DNA from: Parnassius smintheus behrii
Lineage: Eukaryota > Arthropoda > Insecta > Lepidoptera > Papilionidae
Direction of reading: 5' to 3'
DNA length: 64,000 nt
Assembly: GCA_036936625.1 (NCBI GenBank)
Contig: JAUPFT010000001.1
Location: 7,048,031 to 7,112,030, forward strand
The notes under the pieces were generated by a model. The model saw only the letters and a list, made by a program, of their open reading frames with translations. It was not told where the DNA came from and searched no databases. Shown piece by piece: positions 12,690 to 24,422 of the stretch (positions are counted from its first letter, which is position 1; the number at the start of each line of letters is the position of its first letter). The translations under genes and the position numbers were made by a program.

Positions 12690-12875
12690 GTAATACGATA
12701 TTATTACCGATAAGCGAAGTGGCCCCCATAAGAAAAAGTGATGACCTGGTAAGTTATGTAGGAAGTCGAAGGTTGTTCGACGAAGGTGGCTCAGAAACGT
12801 GCTTTGTGCATTTGCATTTCTTTGGGGAAGTCTATGTTTACCAGTGGACCTGTGATGAAGATGAAACCATAAAAA
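12690..12875 (+). mobile_element. RTE LINE 3'-end fragment
   Basis: The block 'GGTGGCTCAGAAACGTGCTTTG' followed by 'GGGGAAGTCTATGTTTACCAGTGGACCTGTGA' is a diverged version of the 3' end of the RTE element at 33589-33720 (read on its minus strand). It ends in a GATGAAGATG-like remnant of the usual (ATG)n tail. It is heavily mutated and has no TSD that I can see. Confidence 0.65.
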
Positions 12876-13771
12876 AACAAAGCGCATTAAGTCAATTATA
12901 AAAATTGAAGAAAAACATACGTGAACCTTGAATTATGCTATCAAATGATGTTTTGTGAAAAAGTAGTAAAGAGTAATAAATTTGTTAGTATGTGTTACGA
13001 TAGAAGTAAAAATATAAATAAAACTTTTTTTTGGAAACATGGATATTTTGGAACGGTTCGAGAACGTTCGAGTTTATGACACAACCGTGTAAGTAATTCC
13101 GATATCACAAGATTCTAGGAGTAGATATAAATCCTAAATAGGAAACTCCGTGTATCTCTGTCACTTTAAGTTTTTCTAGCAGTGAGCCCGCAGAACTCGT
13201 TTTTCTCACACCTATTCCCCACTCCAAGTCATTCCCAAACCTCCCTCGATAGAACCGTGCGCGGAATTAGATTAATGCAATGTTCGGGATAATTATTCCT
13301 GTTATTATTTTTGACAGGATAATTTTTTTACGTTAGCAGTTCATATTAGCGTATGGTTTTTGAGCCGCCATCGGTCGCGTTTTTAAAGTTTTGTGCGTTA
13401 TTGCAATAACCGTCGCACGTGCTGCTATTTTTGAGGTTTTTTACGATACGGAAGCCTTATTGTGCTTTTAATAGAATCGTATTATTGTCTTTTTGAATTT
13501 TTATAAAGGATATCAGCTTCTGCAGCGCAATGAACAGAATTTGTTCTTAAAAGTAAGTTCACTCGAAATATATTAATATTACGTTATATATTCGCATATA
13601 TGGCAACGTAACTTAAACAGAACCGTACGGAAAACCTGAACCTTATTTAGTCCTTAATTACCAAACTGAATCAAAATTTGTTGTATGTTTTCCTCCTGCT
13701 ACCAAGCATGTAATAAATTTAAACTCAAATTCGTAATTATGGCTCTATTTGATAAGAATAGTACAACAATG
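12876..13771. other. Intergenic DNA, nothing recognised
   Basis: No coding sense and no similarity to other parts of the window. The sequence becomes somewhat more GC-rich around 13180-13400, without motif support for a promoter. Confidence 0.4.
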
Positions 13772-13947
<176 letters not shown>

Positions 13948-14194
13948 TAAACAGTCAAGAAATAGAATAGGAAATGATAGGTACCAATATTAGACTTTTA
14001 AGTACGTAGGTAAAAAGTCTAGACCAAACACATAATTTTAGTTTTTATTTCACATCGATCGGTGCACTGTTACCGAAGTTACAATCGTGGAAAGTTTACG
14101 TACATTTTTAAAATTTCGCCCGTGCCCGCGAGTAGCGCGTGACGTCATCGATTCCATGCGACCGGCCGGCACGAGCGGCAAGTTTGCAAGTTTC

Positions 14195-14617
14195 TCTAGA
14201 AAGTGAAGATTTTTCTTCATAGCTTGAAGAACTAACTACATCAAGTTGAAGGATTTTCTTATTCTCTTGTACTGGCCGAACTTTTTTATCTTTGGTTTCT
14301 GTACTTTTATGAGAAATTTTGTTTTTTAGGTTTACTTAAATTTTTTTGTTTTGTGTAGCGGGAGTATCAGCTTTGTTGGTTATATATTCTTCTGGCAAGG
14401 GATCAATGTCAATATTATCATCTAGATTAGTAACAGGATCGAAAACATATATATGCTCAATTTCTTGAGAAGTAGTGGCAATCGCATGTGCAATTGTTTC
14501 TGACCTAGATTTGGCATTTAGTTTTGACAGTTGTGAGGCAAAACATCTTTTTTTAAGTTTGAGGGGATCACCAACTAGTTTGTACTTCACCTAGTTTTTC
14601 ATATCGTTTTCGACCTA
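14195..14617 (-). pseudogene. Putative second exon of a THAP-domain gene or transposase
   Basis: Read on the minus strand, a pyrimidine-rich AG acceptor ('TTGTATTTTGTTCTAG') ends at about 14618. It is followed by 'VENDMKN', an in-frame stop, then 'VKYKLVGDPLKLKKRC', a lysine-rich stretch like those following a THAP domain, then an acidic segment ('NLDDNIDIDPLPEE'), another stop near 14338, and a charged tail to about 14195. A THAP zinc-finger remnant lies upstream on the same strand at 16376-16516. THAP domains are DNA-binding folds found in P-type and related transposases as well as host regulators. No transposase core was found, and the two in-frame stops indicate decay. Confidence 0.38.
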
Positions 14618-14713
14618 GAACAAAATACAAACTTATTTAAAGTCTATAAAAAATAAGGAACCTCGTAATTTGTATTCCATTAATATTTAAAATATGTACC
14701 AACTATGTAATAC

Positions 14714-14763
14714 ATAAAAATAGGAAAATACGAAAAAATTTTTTCGTATTGTCCTATTTTTAT
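14714..14763. repeat. 50-bp hairpin flush with the large palindrome
   Basis: The two 25-nt halves meet at 'AAAAAATTTTTT' (14733-14744) and are complementary with one mismatch. The right edge coincides exactly with the first base of the left arm of the giant inverted repeat (14764). Confidence 0.85.
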
Positions 14764-15225
14764 AGACACAAGTTTGCGCGTTAACCGCTAAAAAGAACCC
14801 CTTTGTCGTATCTCCTCAGTTTCAAGGCATTCTCTCTCCTTGTTGCCTCAGCCAGTATCGGAATCCTCGGCGTCGACATATCGAGTGACGTGGAGTTTCG
14901 TGGTCACTTGGATAGAAAGCCAAATTGGCCTCTAAAAAGCTTGGCGTGCTCAAAGAGCGGGACAGTATTTCATGCCGGCACACAGCCTGCAACTTTACAA
15001 GGCGCAGCGCAGAGCGGCTCGAATCGTTGACGAACGAGTGCTTTCCGATCGGCTCGATTCACTGGCACTGCAAAGAGATGTTGCTCTCTTTGCATTTTCT
15101 TCATCCAGCAACGCACCTGCAATTCGCCTGGTGTTGCGGTTGATCATGGGCGGCGGTAGTCACTTAACATCAGGTGAGCCGCATGCTCATTTGCCCCTCT
15201 TCTATAAAAAAAAAACATTTTCGGT
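14764..15225 (+). pseudogene. LINE 3'-end fragment in left palindrome arm
   Basis: Encodes, with frameshifts, the segments 'ASIGILGVDISSDV', 'MPAHSLQLYKAQRRAARIVD' and 'RLDSLALQRDVALFAF', the region after the RT of a Jockey/CR1-type LINE. It then jumps by deletion to 'NAPAIRLVLRLIMGGG', the noncoding tail with 'CATCAGGTGAGCC', and a run of ten A at the end. Compare the fuller copy at 16677-17640. Confidence 0.75.
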
Positions 15226-15383
15226 CTAAGCTGCGAGCTGAGCGCGACATCGTTGATGACGTCATGATTTCCATCTTCGTGCAAGCGACCCGACGCGTAC
15301 TTAAAAAATCAAAACATTTACTCGAATGTGCCCATCGCGCGCGAATCTACTTGCTATCTATTTTTAACAAGAAACATTATAGA

Positions 15384-15525
15384 TCATGACACCATCTATT
15401 AAACATTGTGCTGTGCTTAAATGAAAAAATATGACCACAAAAACACCAAATGCTATAAGAAGAGCACATCCTTTAGGACAAAATACGGTAGCACATTTTG
15501 TGAGGATCATTTTGATTTAAGTATT
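15384..15525 (+). pseudogene. THAP-like zinc-finger remnant (left arm)
   Basis: Reads 'MTPSIKHCAVLK', a stop where the second cysteine of a C-x4-C pair is expected, 'KNMTTKTPN', then after a frameshift 'KKSTSFRTKYGSTFCEDHFDLS'-like sequence. The C-x2-H pair in 'FCEDHFDL' is the usual end of the THAP zinc-binding module. The interval between the Cys pair and CEDH is about 25 residues, shorter than the 35-50 usual in the family, so part of the fold is deleted. Confidence 0.42.
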
Positions 15526-15898
15526 TGAATAATAATAACCTTCACATGATAGCTCTTGGTTATTGCTAGTATATGCTTTCTATTAGGCATGTAGGTACCT
15601 ACTCGAGAAGTAACTAACGATTCATTGAACCTTTCCACGCTTTATGATCATTATAATTTCAAGAAGAAGTAATACCTAATACCTACTTATTTAACTAAAA
15701 CTACTTCAGTGTAAATAAACATCCAAACTTGCGTAAAGTACCTATGTAATGTAGATAAGTCAATGACCTGCCGTGAGGTCGTAAGTTTAGATACCTACAG
15801 CAAATTTTAAAATGTTTATAATGCATATAAAGGTTAAAATATGGAATATGTTAACGAACGCTTTTATATTTTTACAATATTTCAAGCAAACATATCTC

Positions 15899-16000
15899 AG
15901 AGCTCTTTAACCTTCATACTTTGCGGGCCGCTAATAATGGAAGAAGTTTGATTCTGAAGTGGACTTCATATCTACGGATATATCTATAATATGGAGATAT
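15899..16000. other. Spacer (loop) of the giant palindrome
   Basis: About 100 bp between the arms, with a weak internal repeat of 'ATATCT' and no similarity elsewhere. Single-copy spacer DNA of this length is what an inverted duplication leaves at its centre. Confidence 0.7.
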
Positions 16001-17383
16001 GTTTAGGTTTTGCTTGAAATATTGTAAAAATATAAAAGCGTTCGTTAACATATTCCATATTTTAACCTTTATATGCATTATAAACATTTTAAAATTTGCT
16101 GTAGGTATCTAAACTTACGACCTCACGGCAGGTCATTGACTTATCTACATTACATAGGTACTTTACCCAAGTTTGGATGTTTATTTACACTGAAGTAGTT
16201 TTAGTTAAATAAGTAGGTATTAGGTATTACTTCTTCTTGAAATTATAATGATCATAAAGCGTGGAAAGGTTCAATGAATCGTTAGTTACTTCTCGAGTAG
16301 GTACCTACATGCCTAATAGAAAGCATATACTAGCAATAACCAAGAGCTATCATGTGAAGGTTATTATTATTCAAATACTTAAATCAAAATGATCCTCACA
16401 AAATATGCTACCGTGTTTTGTCCTAAAGGATGTGCTCTTCTCATAGCATTTGGTGTTTTTGTGGTCATATTTTTTCATTTAAGCACAGCACAATGTTTAA
16501 TAGATGGTGTCATGATCTATAATGTTTTTAAAAATAGATAGCAAGTAGATTCGCGCGCGATGGGCACATTCGAGTAAATGTTTTGATTTTTTAAGTACGC
16601 GTCAGGTCGCTTGCACGAAGATGGAAATCGTGACGTCATCAACGATGTCACGCTCGGCTCGCAGCTTAGACCGAAAATGTTTTTTTTTTATAGAAGAGGG
16701 GCAAATGAGCATGCGGCTCACCTGATGTTAAGTGACTACCGCCGCCCATGATCAACCGCAACACCAGGCGAATTGCAGGTGCGTTGCTGGCCCTTTAGAA
16801 AGGAGTAAGCTCTTTTCTTGAAGGTCCCCAGGTCGTATCGGTCCGGAAAAATCGCTGGTGGTAAACTATACCATAGAGAGGTTGTACACGGAAGAAAACT
16901 CCTCTTGAAACGTACAGTGGTGGACCGCCAAGCATCCAGATGGTTTGGATGGTATCGGGACGTTTGCCGCGTAGTGCGTTCGCGAAATTTGGCGGCTGGG
17001 ATTAATCCGAACAATTCCTCAGAGCACTCTCCATGGTATATGCGAAAGAAAATGCAAAGAGAGCAACATCTCTTTGCAGTGCCAGTGAATCGAGCCGATC
17101 GGAAAGCACTCGTTCGTCAACGATTCGAGCCGCTCTGCGCTGCGCCTTGTAAAGTTGCAGGCTGTGTGCCGGCATGAAATACGGTCCCGCTCTCTGAGCA
17201 CGCCAAGCTTTTTGGAGGCCAATTTGGCTTTCTATCCAAGTGAACACGAAACTGCACGTCACTCGATATGTCGACGCCGAGGATTCCGATACTGGCTGAG
17301 GCAACAAGGAGAGAGAGTGCCTTGAAACTGAGGAGATACGACAAAGGGGTTCTTTTTAGCGGTTAACGTGCAAACTTGTGTCT
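16001..17383 (-). repeat. Right arm of >1-kb inverted repeat
   Basis: The longer arm of the palindrome, with the fuller version of the LINE 3' end. Differences from the left arm are scattered single bases plus the 250-bp segment missing on the left. High identity over more than a kilobase implies either a recent inverted duplication or continuing gene conversion. Confidence 0.93.
16376..16516 (-). pseudogene. THAP-like zinc-finger remnant (right arm)
   Basis: The mirror image of 15384-15525 with the same stop codon and frameshift, so both defects predate the inverted duplication. The final 'GSIFCEDHFDLS' keeps the C-x2-H pair. Its minus-strand orientation matches the possible downstream exon at 14617-14195. 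Confidence 0.42.
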
Positions 17384-17640
17384 TCTAGGGGTTAAACTGG
17401 ACTAGATTTAGTCGCCCCCAATCCGGAACTCTGTTCAACAAAGACTCGACTTCAGACACAAGTTTGTCCCGGCACTCGGAGACGTTTTCCCGAGAAATAT
17501 TGGCTCGGCCGGCGTAAAGAGCATCACCAGTGCTGTCATCTGCATAACAATGAATGTTACGAGTTTGCAACATATCATTGATATGCAGAAGAAACAGCGT
17601 TGGCGATGGCACGCAGCCTTGTGGAACATCAGCGTTAATA
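16677..17640 (-). pseudogene. 5'-truncated Jockey/CR1-type LINE (RT C-half and 3' end)
   Basis: On the minus strand, 17640-17385 reads 'SPTLFLLHINDMLQ' and the catalytic 'CYADDSTGDAL' of a LINE RT. It continues through 'ASIGILGVDISSDV', 'YKAQRRAARIVDERVLSD' and, at 17014-16736, 'HPNHLDAWRSTTVRFKRSFL', 'LWYSLPPAIFPDRYDLGTFK' and 'HGRR'. The tail carries 'CATCAGGTGAGCC' and a poly(A) of about ten at 16690-16681. Frameshifts lie near 17385, 17200 and 17020. The 5' end stops near 17645, so about the last third of ORF2 is kept. This is the parental form of the deleted copy in the left arm. Confidence 0.8.
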
Positions 17641-17649
17641 GGCCTTGCA

Positions 17650-18955
17650 ATCGGAGCTTGCGCCGTCTACAACTTTGCGCCTTTATATCTTGATCAGATT
17701 TGAAGATAGAAAAAAATTAAAAACACTTTATTCTCGTAATTTTTTGGCATATAAAACAAAAAATGGTTATCTTCTCCATTTAATTCATGCTTTTTAGATT
17801 ATTTGAGAGGCAAAGTGATAAATACGTATTTTAAAGTCCATTGATTTAATTTCATAAAATAAATAATTTCATTATATAATGCAAATAAATGCATTGATCT
17901 AATATTAGTAGTTTGGGCTAAACTTTGATCGTGATTAAATGGTGAATAGTGTATAGTGGACAACACTGTATAATTTTATGATTTCTTATATTTACGCAAA
18001 TACTACACATTAAATGAAATTCTTGTTAAGTATTTGACGATACGTAAAATTAAAATAAAATCCATAAGTAAATAATTTTTGTCAAACTTTATTATGTTAT
18101 CGCAGCGATTTGATCGTATATTATCATAAATTAAATAGACTAAATTGGTCCGTTATATGGGTCGATCAACTATTTTTTGTCCTACCCCTGTCCCCGACAT
18201 TCAAATATTTTTTTCTCAAAAAGTATGGTTGCGAATCGGAAAATTAAGTATTTGCCTTATCATTAGTATTATGTTTAATACAAAAGGATTAAGATTTGGT
18301 AAATTAACACAAAATTAACTGAAATATTTGTGGTTGTCCAAAAGACGCAAAGTTCTTTTCTTTGTACAATTATATGTCCCCAGGCACTACTCATCTATAA
18401 AAACAAGAATAGTGAAAAAAAAAATCCATTGTCACATTAAAACTAGTTTCTTGAAAATATTCAACCTTATTTAATAGTTCATAAAAGCTTCCAATAATAT
18501 TTTCATTGGCCATCTGTCGCCTAATTTCTGAATTATTACGTTGTCCCCCATGTTACTTCAAAATCGTATGTCAATCGGACAACCGCTAAGAACTTCTAAT
18601 ACGAAAGAGAGAGTGCGTTATAAGTCCGCAATCAATAAAGTAATCGATAATAAAAGTGCGGCAATACAACCGTCCTTTTGTTTATTGGAAGTATGTTCGA
18701 GTCAGTCGGCCGCAAACTTTTTTATAACGGTAAATCCTAACTATTCAAATTTTTAATCAAATAATATAATTGCTTATAAATAACAAAATAGGTTGTAGTT
18801 TGCAATAACAGTAAAAATTATTGCGAACTAGTTGATTGTAAGATAGCGTCTCAACTATGCAGCAGGTCAAATAATAACTAATATGATTAATTCACAATAA
18901 ATATTGTATGCAATATAGTCCTGTAGTTTTGGCATGAAAGAATCCATCAGCCCAT
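17650..18955. other. AT-rich intergenic DNA, nothing recognised
   Basis: No coding sense beyond a short unsupported frame at 18541-18756, and no repeats shared with the rest of the window. Confidence 0.45.
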
Positions 18956-18959
18956 GTCA

Positions 18960-19165
18960 TCCCGTGGGCACAGTCTATTTCTTCTGTTTAGGCTGTGCCG
19001 TGGGTATCTTATAAAGAGACTTAGTAAATAAAACAGAATATAGCACCTCCTTAACACCCCCGAAAACAATCGAAATAATAAGAAGCTGTAGCAATTATTC
19101 GCCACATGAAGTAGTTTATAGAGAAAGCCTATGTTCAGCAGTTTAATATTGATATAATGTAATTG
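18960..19165 (+). mobile_element. Short RTE deletion derivative (5' and 3' ends only)
   Basis: Begins with a degenerate RTE leader block ('GCCGTGGGTATCTTATAAAGAGAC') and ends with 'GAAAGCCTATGTTCAGCAGTTTAATATTGATATAATG', the diverged RTE 3' end. All endonuclease and RT sequence between them is missing. Similar end-only derivatives lie at 43823-44112 and 47240-47430. Confidence 0.55.
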
Positions 19166-20151
<986 letters not shown>

Positions 20152-20255
20152 TTTTGTCATTTCTTTTTTTTAATAAACGTTACCTCCATACTAAGATTTT
20201 CTCCTCTATCGTGGGGGCGGTTTACTAACATAAATTTTACAAGGACAAACATCGA

Positions 20256-20332
20256 AATATTGATTCATGTGTCCAGAGATAGTATCTAGAGGCAAAATTT
20301 ACAAATATTGATTCATGTGTCCAGAGATAGTA
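20256..20332 (+). repeat. Direct duplication of a 29-bp segment
   Basis: 'AATATTGATTCATGTGTCCA...GATAGTA' occurs at 20256-20284 and again at 20304-20332, with about 19 bp between the copies. Confidence 0.85.
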
Positions 20333-20804
20333 CAAAATACGCCTCTATAAATACAGTTATGAAAAAAGATGACGCTGGGCTGACATTTGGCTCGAAGTCA
20401 TAAATCTGCAGCAAACATAATCGAAGCTGAAATCTTAACCAGGAGCCGTTGATATAGTTATTTTTATTCTAAGAATACCTTAATTCCTAATAACTTTCCT
20501 TTCTCTTTTATACTAGTACAATTTTCACTCAGTCTCTGTTATGCCATGACCACTAATAAAGCCCAGGATAAGACATTATCCGTTGCGGGAGTGGACTTAA
20601 GTATTTAACATTTTTCCCATAGTCATAATATATATAAAGTAGCTCTTTTACGAGTAAACAACTCCAATACACTTTTTGTGTACGCTCCAAATAGTTTCAC
20701 AGCTAATATTGTTATATAGAAGCACTTATATAAATAAAATAAAATGAAAAATTGTAGTATACTCCAACAGTGCTTCGCACTAAAAATACAGTGTAAAGTT
20801 CCAT

Positions 20805-20843
20805 TATCCACGCGAACGAAGTTACGGGCACAGCTAGTAAGCA
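20805..20843 (-). mobile_element. Terminal fragment of a dispersed Lepidoptera-type repeat
   Basis: 'CCACGCGAACGAAGTTACGG...CAGCTAGTA' is the reverse complement of the start of the repeat at 32380-32640. Only the end is clearly preserved; the rest of the copy probably extends left to about 20630 but is too diverged to delimit. Confidence 0.45.
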
Positions 20844-21107
20844 ATATTTATGATGGGTTGATTTGCAATATGTACAATTTAGATGACCTAAGAAGCGGTA
20901 TAGTTGTCGTAGCTGCCACGATTGACAGGCGCATAAGCAACTACAGTTTTTTTTTAAATATTTTGGAGTTGTTATTAAGAAGATTTTGATTTCCCTCTGT
21001 CTCTTGTAACAAAACCCACGGGTTAATACGCGGTAATAGATTTTTTTACGCTGCCTAGGGCCAGAAATTCTTACTTATATTTTTAATATGAGAATATTTA
21101 TATATAC

Positions 21108-21113
<6 letters not shown>

Positions 21114-21178
<65 letters not shown>
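21114..21178. repeat. (TA)n microsatellite
   Basis: About 65 bp of TA dinucleotide with AT-rich shoulders. Confidence 0.93.
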
Positions 21179-21187
<9 letters not shown>

Positions 21188-21559
21188 TCTTTTCTATTCT
21201 ATTATTCTAAGACAGCAATACAAATTTTCTTTGCGCGAAGTTAGATAAAAATATGTCGTGTCTTATCTACCATCGAAGGATAAAAAACTCAAGTTGAACA
21301 TGACCTGACTTTCGAATAATGTAATCAATGTCCAAGCACTTATTTGAAAAGAAACTTGGTAGCAATTTACGGCATCAGCGAAAAACGAAACGAATGAATA
21401 ATGGAACTCGGGCCCTTCCAGTTAATGACATAGAAATAGCTGACAACGGCTTTGATCATTTGGAAAACGGCAAAAGTTTTTCCGATACGTTGGATACTTA
21501 TTTCTCGGTGATAGACGCAAACGAAACTTTCTGAGAGGAGAAAAAAATTAACACTGTTG

Positions 21560-22065
21560 TACTACAAATTACCGAAGTCTGTACAAAGCGACACAAACAA
21601 ATGAAATTCACATAACATGCAATCTCATTGGTATCGGAATGGAATTGAAAGGAATCGGTGTTCTTTCGCGATTCCTACCAAGGATGATACGTGAGGCTAT
21701 AGAAATTAAAAAACATCCTTATTTCAATAGAATAGGAGGCTGGGTACTACCACCTGCCTGAAACCCTATAATCAATAAAATTAAAACTAAACCCAAGCAT
21801 ACCACTGCAAGATCTCAGGACATAATCAGTTCATTTTGCATAGATCGGACCATAAACAATAATTAAAAAAGCTGAAGGTACTCCGGGTTTAACAAAGACA
21901 TCGGGACGTCAGCCACCTCAGTCCTGCGTGGCCATGGGTGCTGGAAAGCACCCGAAACGTCGGGAATTAGAAATAAAAATAAATAAAAGTAAAATTAAAC
22001 ACGATAAAATTCGTAATAGTTTTAACGGATGTGTAGTGTTCGCGTAAATATAAGAAATCATTAAA
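21560..22065 (+). mobile_element. Penelope-like element 3' fragment
   Basis: Encodes 'GVLSRFLPRMIREAIEIKKHPYFNRIGGW' in pieces (key block 'MIREAIEIKKHP..FNR..GW'), the C-terminal part of the GIY-YIG endonuclease region of Penelope-like retroelements. This is followed by a 3' UTR with the hairpin-forming 'GGTGCTGGAAAGCACCCGAAACGTCGGGA'. A second copy with the same coding and 3' UTR blocks lies at 48270-49240, split by an insertion. Family assignment is from recalled motif similarity. The coding part is broken by stops. Confidence 0.55.
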
Positions 22066-22422
22066 CATCCAATCTCTTTTATTCAGTTTGATTCAATTTT
22101 GAGCATCGTGCGCAGAAAATTTCCAAAACAATTCACATGATATAACCCCAAACATCAAACCGTATCCGTTCTGAAATAACCTTCTGCCATTATTGGTTCT
22201 CTTCATATGAAAATTCGAAGTTCGGTTTGGAGCTCGAGTGCGTACGCCGTCGTAAGCGCATGTGCATCGTGTCAAATAAGTGATGTAATTTAATAATTAA
22301 TGCAGGGCTTGTTTTAAAGTAAAGTTCGTAAAGTTTTTGTGATAGATGAAGTAAGCCTGATTAATGCAAATATAAGAGAAATTTTATGGACGCGAATATT
22401 GAGTTGGCGAAGGATATATCCT

Positions 22423-22957
22423 ATACTATTAAACGAGCAATTCTTGTATATAAATATATATATATAATCGGGATCTCGGAAACGGCTCCAACGATTTTCA
22501 TAAAATTTATTGTCCCGGGAGTTTCGGGGATAATAAATCGATCTAGCTAGGATTTATTTTTAGAAAATGTCTTTTTGTCCATGTTTTTAGGCAATGAAAA
22601 ACTGCTACAATATCGTTAGAACAAGAAGGTAAATTTTGACGGATTATTAGTGATTATAAATAGCTTAATTGGTATAATGGTCGGTCACAGAATCTTAAAA
22701 CCCCGGTTCGAGCCCAGACCGCCCGACCGACTTTTTTAATTTTTTTTTCATGTTCTTTTCTTTTTTGAGAAAATCTATTTTTTCGAGCCCTTTTTTAGTA
22801 TTTTTTTAAAAACACGAAAATTTAAATTAAAATAATTGCACTCATGATTTTTTATTCAAATAACCAGTTCCGCTTTTTCTGTTATTTCGCTAAGATTAAA
22901 AAATATTTTTTATATTTCATCAGTATGTAATTTGTATCTAAATATAATTTCCAAAAC
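22423..22957 (+). mobile_element. Helitron/DINE-like repeat with tRNA-like boxes (copy 2)
   Basis: Aligns with 11775-12370 almost throughout: the same start ('ATACTATTAAACGAGCAATT'), a much shorter AT tract, the same core, and the A-box (22661-22672) and B-box (22705-22715). The 3' terminal GC hairpin is missing; similarity ends near 22957. By eye the core differs from copy 1 at only a few percent of positions, so the family was active not very long ago. Confidence 0.6.
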
Positions 22958-23079
22958 AAAAGTGCCAAATCTGAGAAATTTTGCAACGATATATCATTAC
23001 TATATTCAACTAACAATACGTAGGGACACTCAATAAGCTATAAGATATATACAAAAAGTAATCTAGATACTATTAATAT

Positions 23080-23453
23080 TGTTACGCACCTAAGTCGACG
23101 ACACTAGCGCCATCTAGTGTCAGATATGAGAGAGCTTTCCAGAAAATGACATCACTAATCTTTCAATCGACAGCGCCATCTAGTCTCGAACCGAAGAACT
23201 AAACTTCTAGAAGTTGAAACTCGAACTCTCGGTACATTGCGCTTGTTTACTTGAATATTCCGGATATTTCGGTGCTAATTTATATTTATAGGCGCTGCAA
23301 GATGCGATCGGTGAAGTATTGAAGTTGGCGAGACAAGCGAAGCTTCGGAGCGGAATAAAGTGAATCAGTGTGATTAATTATTAGTGTTTTTTAACGTTAA
23401 TTAGTGTAAAGTGAATTAAAGTGTTAGTTTAGGTAATTCTCCAGCTCGTAACA
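23080..23453 (+). mobile_element. Solo Gypsy LTR with 4-bp TSD
   Basis: 374 bp starting TGTTACGC and ending CTCGTAACA, flanked by ATAT on both sides (23076-23079 and 23454-23457). The internal order matches the minus-strand LTRs at 24.2-27.8 kb (CGCCATCTAG, 'GAACCGAAGAACTAAACTTC', 'GGCGCTGCAAGATGCGATCG', 'GAATAAAGTGAAT'). There is no internal element sequence, so it is the product of LTR-LTR recombination. It belongs to the same family as the array but a diverged subfamily. Confidence 0.9.
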
Positions 23454-23487
23454 ATATTTATTTTACATCTTTTCAAAGTAAATTTCG

Positions 23488-23786
<299 letters not shown>

Positions 23787-23804
23787 GAGCCGTGATATAT
23801 AATA

Positions 23805-24136
23805 GAGCCGTGGCAGCTCAGATGGTTAACACTCGCTGTAAATATAACAGAACGCGAGTAACCCGGGTTCGATCCCTGCCGACACCAATGAAATTGTTAA
23901 TTGCAATTTTAAGTGCTGATTTACCACGTGCTCGGCGGTGAAGGGAAACATCGTGAGGAAACCTGCATGTCTGAGGAATAAGAGAAAAAAATATTTCGAA
24001 GACACGTGAAGTTCGCCAACACGCATTGGGGCAGCGCGGCGGACACTTCCTTGCCCTAAAACCCTCTCAGAAATGAGGGGAGGCCTGTGCCCAGCTGAGG
24101 AGCGTATATAGGCTGTAACTTTACTTTACTTTACAT
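23805..24136 (+). mobile_element. tRNA-derived SINE
   Basis: The head reads 'GAGCCGTGGCAGCTCAGATGG' with a tRNA-like A-box and 'GGGTTCGATCCC' as a canonical B-box at 23870-23881. The body contains 'CATCGTGAGGAAACCTGCATG' and 'GCATTGGGGCAGCGCGGCGG', typical of a SINE widespread in Lepidoptera. It ends in a (TTTAC)n tail at about 24117-24135. It is a nearly complete copy, transcribed by Pol III if active. No clear TSD was seen. Confidence 0.8.
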
Positions 24137-24178
24137 TTCGTCAACATCATTCTTACCACGTCCCAAAACACCCTAGCA
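24137..24178 (-). mobile_element. Short inverted Proto2/RTE-like LINE fragment
   Basis: The reverse complement codes 'FWDVVRMMLTK', matching 'FWKMVRMVLMK' of the LINE at 53340-53380. It sits between the SINE tail and the truncated LTR at 24181, marking a rearrangement breakpoint. Confidence 0.6.
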
Positions 24179-24180
24179 CA

Positions 24181-24422
24181 AACACACTTATAATTAAACA
24201 CACTAATTCACTTTATTTCGTTCCGAAGCTTCGCCCGTATCGCCAATTCAATACTACTACGATCGCATCTTGCAGCGCCTATTTATATAAATTAGCAAAA
24301 TATTCAGAATGTTCAAGTAAACACGCGCAAGGTACCGAGAGTTCGAGTTTTAAACTTCAAGAAGTTTAGTTCTTCGGTTCGAGACTAGATGGTGCTAGTG
24401 CCGCCGATTTGAGCGCGTAACA
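24181..24422 (-). repeat. Truncated Gypsy LTR 1 of array
   Basis: The minus-strand 5' part of the LTR is intact (starts TGTTACGCGC at 24422), but about 90 bp of its 3' end, including the CTCGTAACA terminus, are missing. The break abuts a LINE scrap at 24137-24178. Confidence 0.9.

Larger units (their letters stand above)
14764..15898 (+). repeat. Left arm of >1-kb inverted repeat
   Basis: Near-identical in reverse complement to 16001-17383. Inner edges: 'TTCAAGCAAACATATCTC' (left) against 'GGAGATATGTTTAGGTTTTGCTTGAA' (right), separated by a spacer of about 100 bp. The left arm lacks about 250 bp present in the right arm (16785-17035), a deletion inside the LINE portion. It contains a LINE 3' end (14764-15225) and a THAP-like remnant (15384-15525). 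Confidence 0.93.

Noticed and set aside
18541..18756. 71-codon open frame
   Set aside because: Short, no recognised motif, surrounded by noncoding AT-rich DNA.
21328..21534. 68-codon open frame
   Set aside because: Lies between a (TA)n tract and a Penelope-like fragment, with no recognised domain and no support for a gene.
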